Below, piece by piece: positions 59,929 to 64,000 of a stretch of DNA of 64,000 nucleotides. Both the position numbers and the translations under genes were made by a program. The notes beneath the pieces were generated by a model. The model ran no database searches and was not told the DNA's origin. It saw nothing but the letters and a program-made list of their open reading frames with translations. Numbering within the stretch: the first letter of the stretch is position 1; each line of letters opens with the position of its first letter. Source of the DNA: Isoetes taiwanensis. Its lineage: Eukaryota; Streptophyta; Lycopodiopsida; Isoetales; Isoetaceae. Location: positions 744,001-808,000 of the forward strand of contig JAJEKV010000091.1 of the NCBI GenBank assembly GCA_021234155.1, read 5' to 3'.

Positions 59929-60124
59929 CCGCGTTGACGGCCAAGTGATTAAGCTAATGGTTATGGGAAACCCCCGTCCAGGCTGAAAGCCCACTGCCCA
60001 TCATCGGGTGCAGCTAAATAAACAAAAAGGTCCATCGCGTTGTTAACCTAGTGGTCAGGCCATTGGTTCTGGGCATCACCCATCCAGGCTCAAACCCCAC
60101 TGACTAGCATTGGGTGATAAAAAG
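59929..60124 (+). mobile_element. tRNA-derived SINE-like dimer
   Basis: Two related monomers (59929-60028 and 60031-60124) each have a box-A-like segment ('ttaacctagtggtcaggcc') and a box-B-like segment ('aggctcaaaccccac') and end in an A-rich tail. The spacing fits a tRNA-like head. No cloverleaf was verified. Confidence 0.5.
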
Positions 60125-60149
60125 GAGAGGATGAAAGAGAGAAAGGGAT

Positions 60150-60375
60150 ACCAGCATTGGGAATCTCATGGTCCTCTTGCAGCAACTATCTATCGTATGG
60201 GCAAGAGGACACAAGGCAACAATGTGTGTTCAAATCCCGCCTGTTCGGCAATTCATAAATGCTACCACATGTGGTCTCGCACCCTTGTGAATAGAAACCC
60301 ATTATTAAGCATGCATTGCATTGACAGGTTGAACTGAACGTTAATAGTGGGCCAAACCTCAGCGGGTTGGAACTA
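60150..60375 (+). mobile_element. possible further SINE-like unit
   Basis: A box-B-like 'gtgttcaaatcccgcc' lies at 60226-60241, with an upstream inverted pair 'cctcttgc'/'gcaagagg' at 60173-60208. Weaker than the dimer before it. Confidence 0.3.
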
Positions 60376-60523
60376 GAGAAATGTTCGGGGCGGCCTTGGC
60401 CGCCGCGATAAGTTTCTTCTAACTTTAAGTTTTTTTTCTTGGAAATTTTTGTGTGGTGTTAGTTTTGGTTTTCGAACCCTGCTTTTAAGGGGTTAGATTT
60501 GGACACTGAGGAAAAGCAGCTAT

Positions 60524-60615
60524 GGCAAAGGAGTAGGGGCGAGCTGCTATGGGGAAGGAGCGACTACAGCAACTAAGGCAAAGGAGTAGGGGCGAGCTGC
60601 TATGGGGAAGGAGCG
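60524..60615. repeat. 53-bp tandem duplication
   Basis: 'ggcaaaggagtaggggcgag' plus 'ctgctatggggaaggagcg' occurs at 60524-60562 and 60577-60615. Confidence 0.85.
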
Positions 60616-61152
60616 CCTACGGCTTTGGCAATGGCTATGGATATGGCTCATAGGCTCTTTTTTGAGAGAAGTAGGCTCTTACTTATTTTATTCTATACTC
60701 AAGCATTAAATGCAGCAGGTTCATTTGCAAAGCTAAAAGTTCTGCAACCAAATCCAAATTCTATTGATCTCCGTTATCCTTTAGATAGATATAGTATATA
60801 TAGTTATTGTATTGTCCCTTTCCTCCCGCTTTAATCTGGTTTCTCTGCATCTATCTGTGCAGAATAAGAAAGAGTGAAGGTAATAAGAGAATTAAGGTCT
60901 AAAAGAGCCCAAATATTCACCACTGTTACTCCGGTCATACTTAGAACTGTAAGAAAAAAAAAGAGGGGATTAATATACCAGATAAAGAAGAAACCTGAAC
61001 CTGTGATTTACATTTCTTTTGTATCTGTAGCCTTCCGGATGACAGAACTAGCTATGGTGCTTGAAGCTTCGAAGCAACCGTTAACAAATCTGGCCCTAAC
61101 CTTTTCTTAGAATTCGGATTTTTATCCGAAAGTCAAGGCTATGAACTGGTAG

Positions 61153-61560
61153 TCAATTGGGTATCATTCTAATAGAGCAGCGCCATACCTGCCACACCAC
61201 AGCCGAAACCAAGTTCGATTCCACGCTTCCCCGAGTTATCTTTAGCTTCACCACCAGTGCTTCCGATTCTGCCTCTGTCACTGCCGAAATATTGGGAATG
61301 CATATCCGCCTTCCACTTACCGAATCCCAAACAACATGGCAACTGGGGAGCCCATTCAGCCTCCGGAATGGAAAGCGGCGGGCTTGATTCCGCTCAACAG
61401 GTGAAGAACAGGTAAAATGGATCCAGTTGCCATGTTGTGGGGGGACAAAACAGGGTCGCTGATTCCAGGACCCGCTCCCAGCTGCCGCCGGTCGCAGGAC
61501 CCCTGGAATCATCTCCCCTGTTTCCGTCCCCCATACATCCAAATTAAGGCCTCTCCCTCC
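61153..61560 (-). other. exon-like open frame, unknown product
   Basis: On the minus strand it follows an acceptor-like 'caggttacag' at 61561. It encodes LNLDVWGTETGEMIPGVLRP, then PVERNQARRFPFRRLNGLPS, then VVWDSVSGRRICIPNISAV, and stops at 61153. It is GC-rich compared with its neighbours and lies 200 bp downstream of the PPR stop codon on the same strand. It may be a 3' exon of that gene or an unrelated gene fragment. No domain is recognised. Confidence 0.3.
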
Positions 61561-61762
61561 TGTAACCTGTATACAAAAATATTACTGTTTTAACCAAACA
61601 CCTCTTCATTTTGGGTATTTTGGTATTGTTGCAAAATGTTGATTTTACAGGTATTTTGAGCCGTTTTCGTTATCTTGCAAACAAGATATGGGCAACAATG
61701 GATGGAATCGCACTTGGCTCGCTTGCAATGATCTGGAACAAAGTGGTTCTTGAATTTTTATT

Positions 61763-64000
61763 CTAGAGACCGGCATAGATGTTAGCCATCAAGACGTATC
61801 CAGCAGCTCGGTAAGGGTCGAAAGACATTACTTCATCAAAAAAATGTTTTCCTTGCTCCTCGTTGCCATGCAGGCGGCAAGCACTAAGCAAAGACATCCA
61901 ACCTACAGTATTTTGCTGAGTAGCAGCTTGGAGCAAATCTTCTGCTTCACTAGAATATCCTGCACGAGCAAGCAGATCTACCATACATGTGTAGTGCCTA
62001 ATGTCTGGTGTAATCCCATGCAATTCCCTCATGGAAATGAAGTGCTGGTACCCTTTCTCAACATCACCTGCGCAGCTATATGCAACAAGGATATATAAAA
62101 ATGTGGTTTCACTTGGGCGAATTCCTTCTCCTAGCATTTCCTCAAAGTAATGCCCTGCAATTTTGGCATTCCCATTATATGCACATCCTGCAACAATGGC
62201 ATCCCAAGTTATAACATCCTTTCTCGACAATTTATTAAAGGCATTACAAGCCTCCTCCAGGCTTCCACATTTTGCATACATGTCAATTAATGCAGTTCCT
62301 ACCATGGTATCTGGTAGAAGACCATGATCATTGACCACCTCATGGATAAGTCTGCCATTCTCAATAGCTCCTAAGATTGAGCATGCTTTCAATGTACTTA
62401 AAAATGTTACTTTGTCTGGCTCTGTGCCTTCTTGCTGCATCGTCTCGAACAAATGCAGAGCTGCTAAGCCTTCTCCCTCTAGTACATATCCTGAGATTAT
62501 TGTGTCCCATGTCACAACGTCATGATGAGACAGATTATCAAATACCTTATATGCCTCCCCCAAGCTCCCACATTTCGTATACATATCTATGAGACAGTTT
62601 CCAACAACAGGAGCAGATATGAGCCCAGTTTCAATGGTCAGTTTATGGATGAACCTGCCCTGATCTATAGCTCCCAAGCTACCACACGCTTTTAAAGCAC
62701 CTAAAACTGTAACTTTATCTGGGTCTATACCCTCAGATTTCATTTTGTCAAAGTAATCTAGCGCAGAAAGGGCATTACCATTTTGTGCATATCCTACAAT
62801 CATAGCACCCCATAATACAACATCTCGTTCCGACAATGTGTCAAAAACCTTACGAGCTTCAAATGGGATTCTACATTTGAAATACATATCTACAATGGCA
62901 GTGCCAATTCTAGCATCTAAAACAAGTCTGGTTCTTAATATTTGTCCATGAACAATTTTTCCCTTCCCTAAATTTTCTATCCTTCCACACACATTCAAAA
63001 TACTTGCAAGCGTGACTTTATCTGGCTTCACGCCTTCCTGTTGCATTTTATTAAAGATTTCAAGTGCAGCATAAAACTCCCCATGCTGAGAAAATCCTGC
63101 AACCATTGCACTCCAGCATACAACATTTTTATTTGGTAATGCATTGAAAACTTTATATGCCTCCTCTATGCTGCCACATTTTGCATAAACGTCAATCAGA
63201 GAGGTTCCAACAATGATGTCTGATAGATGTCCACCCTTTCTGATATTACCGTGAATGAGTATCACGTCTTCCAGCCGAGTACAGACTCTCAAAACTGTCA
63301 AACATATAATTTTGTCTGGCCTTACACTGCCTTGTAACATTTTCTTAAACAGCTCCAGAGCTCGAAATCCTTCTTCATGCTGCACATATCCTGCAATGAT
63401 TGCGGACCATGACACAACCGTTTTATTTATCAATTTATCAAAAACTTTGTGTGCCTCCTCCAGCATTCCACATTTTGCATACATATCAATAAGGGTATTC
63501 CCTAACATAACATCTGATGATAGCCCTGTTAAGATTGCCTCCTCATGGATAAGCCTGCCATAGTATATTAACTTTGTAGTGCTGCAAGCCTTCAATGCAC
63601 CTAAATATGTAATTTTATTTGGTTTAATACCTTCCTGTTGCATTTTCTCAAAATGTCCTAGGGCCTCAAAGCTTTCTTGATGTTGAGCATATCCTGCAAT
63701 CATTGCACCCCATGCTACAACATCAGCATTTAAAATGTTGTTGAATACTTTCTTTGACTCTTGCAAAGCTCCACATTTAGCATACATGTCCAGCAAGGTG
63801 CTTGCCACAACCACGTCTGACTGAAGTCCAGTGTTTATAATGTCATTATGGATAAGCCTGCCTTTGTTAAGGTAAACATTTGCTGTACATGCTTTTAGAT
63901 CTGCGACGTAAACATACTTATTACTCTTCAATTCTAATACTTGCATTTTGTGATATAAGTCAAGTGCCATATCCCCTTGTCCAAGCTTGGCATTTGCTGA
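61763..64000 (-). CDS. PLS-type pentatricopeptide-repeat protein (5' end outside the window)
   Basis: About 745 codons are open to the window edge (SANAKLGQGDMALDLYHKM at the start), so the N-terminus lies beyond 64,000. Six blocks of about 101 residues repeat the P-L-S triplet. Their 'L' motifs read TLLDMYAKCG, TLIDMYAKCG, SLIDVYAKCG, AIVDMYFKCR, CLIDMYTKCG and ALIDMYAKCG. The C-terminal part (YTCMVDLLARAGYSSEAEDL, VGWMSLLSACRLHGN, GYVLMANIYAGL) is the start of an E domain and then stops. There is no E+ or DYW domain. Such proteins bind organellar RNA one base per repeat and recruit editing factors. A truncated E-class protein would need a DYW partner in trans. The gene has no introns in the part seen. 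Confidence 0.93.
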   Translation of the reverse strand, partial: SANAKLGQGDMALDLYHKMQVLELKSNKYVYVADLKACTANVYLNKGRLIHNDIINTGLQSDVVVASTLLDMYAKCGALQESKKVFNNILNADVVAWGAMIAGYAQHQESFEALGHFEKMQQEGIKPNKITYLGALKACSTTKLIYYGRLIHEEAILTGLSSDVMLGNTLIDMYAKCGMLEEAHKVFDKLINKTVVSWSAIIAGYVQHEEGFRALELFKKMLQGSVRPDKIICLTVLRVCTRLEDVILIHGNIRKGGHLSDIIVGTSLIDVYAKCGSIEEAYKVFNALPNKNVVCWSAMVAGFSQHGEFYAALEIFNKMQQEGVKPDKVTLASILNVCGRIENLGKGKIVHGQILRTRLVLDARIGTAIVDMYFKCRIPFEARKVFDTLSERDVVLWGAMIVGYAQNGNALSALDYFDKMKSEGIDPDKVTVLGALKACGSLGAIDQGRFIHKLTIETGLISAPVVGNCLIDMYTKCGSLGEAYKVFDNLSHHDVVTWDTIISGYVLEGEGLAALHLFETMQQEGTEPDKVTFLSTLKACSILGAIENGRLIHEVVNDHGLLPDTMVGTALIDMYAKCGSLEEACNAFNKLSRKDVITWDAIVAGCAYNGNAKIAGHYFEEMLGEGIRPSETTFLYILVAYSCAGDVEKGYQHFISMRELHGITPDIRHYTCMVDLLARAGYSSEAEDLLQAATQQNTVGWMSLLSACRLHGNEEQGKHFFDEVMSFDPYRAAGYVLMANIYAGL

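Overview
The window looks like nuclear DNA of a large, repeat-rich land-plant genome. The support is a PLS-type pentatricopeptide-repeat gene, an intron-containing plastid-type ribose-5-phosphate isomerase (RPI4-like) gene, a chromovirus with a plant tRNA-iMet primer site, and AT-rich intergenic DNA full of nested transposons. A homosporous fern is a plausible source, but that is inference from the style of the PPR and transposon proteins.

Layout. 0.3-5.6 kb: a decayed piggyBac transposase (+), split by a reverse-strand LINE and several copies of a short GGGGATTCGCTYAAGCGAATCCCC palindrome, with a long (CT)n tract. 5.6-10.2 kb: mostly non-coding, with a second, 5'-truncated LINE copy (+). 10.2-13.4 kb: a broken Rep-type HUH endonuclease gene resembling replitrons, with a third LINE tail. 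13.7-14.2 and 16.2-16.6 kb: a foldback MITE and a partial relative. 14.4-15.7 kb: RPI4-like exons (-). 18.0-46.2 kb: array A, 4.7 head-to-tail copies of a 3.35-kb unit. Copy 4 is split by a 12,492-bp Ty3/gypsy chromovirus (30,698-43,189). 46.2-51.4 kb: array B (2.94-kb unit, 1.8 copies). 51.4-57.9 kb: array C (3.58-kb unit, 1.8 copies). 57.9-60.7 kb: nested short duplications, an L1-type LINE 3' end and tRNA-derived SINE-like units. 61.15-64.0 kb: an unknown exon-like reading frame and a PPR gene that runs off the right edge (-).

The most unusual object is inside the chromovirus. Between the 5' LTR/primer site and gag it carries a reading frame that opens with the canonical histone H3 amino terminus ([10 protein letters not shown]). 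After a roughly 250-residue charged/proline-rich insert and one net frameshift, it ends in a complete H3 histone fold. The same element has a chromodomain at the end of its integrase. It also carries a second unexplained reading frame with its own TATA-like box. The protease appears to be missing and there are several stops and frameshifts, so this copy is probably not autonomous.

A caution applies to every frameshift call here. Where near-identical repeat copies differ (arrays A, B and C, and the two LTRs), the differences fall strikingly often on CAG/CTG trinucleotides. That suggests consensus or base-calling errors at CHG-methylated sites, and some apparent breaks in genes may be artefacts.
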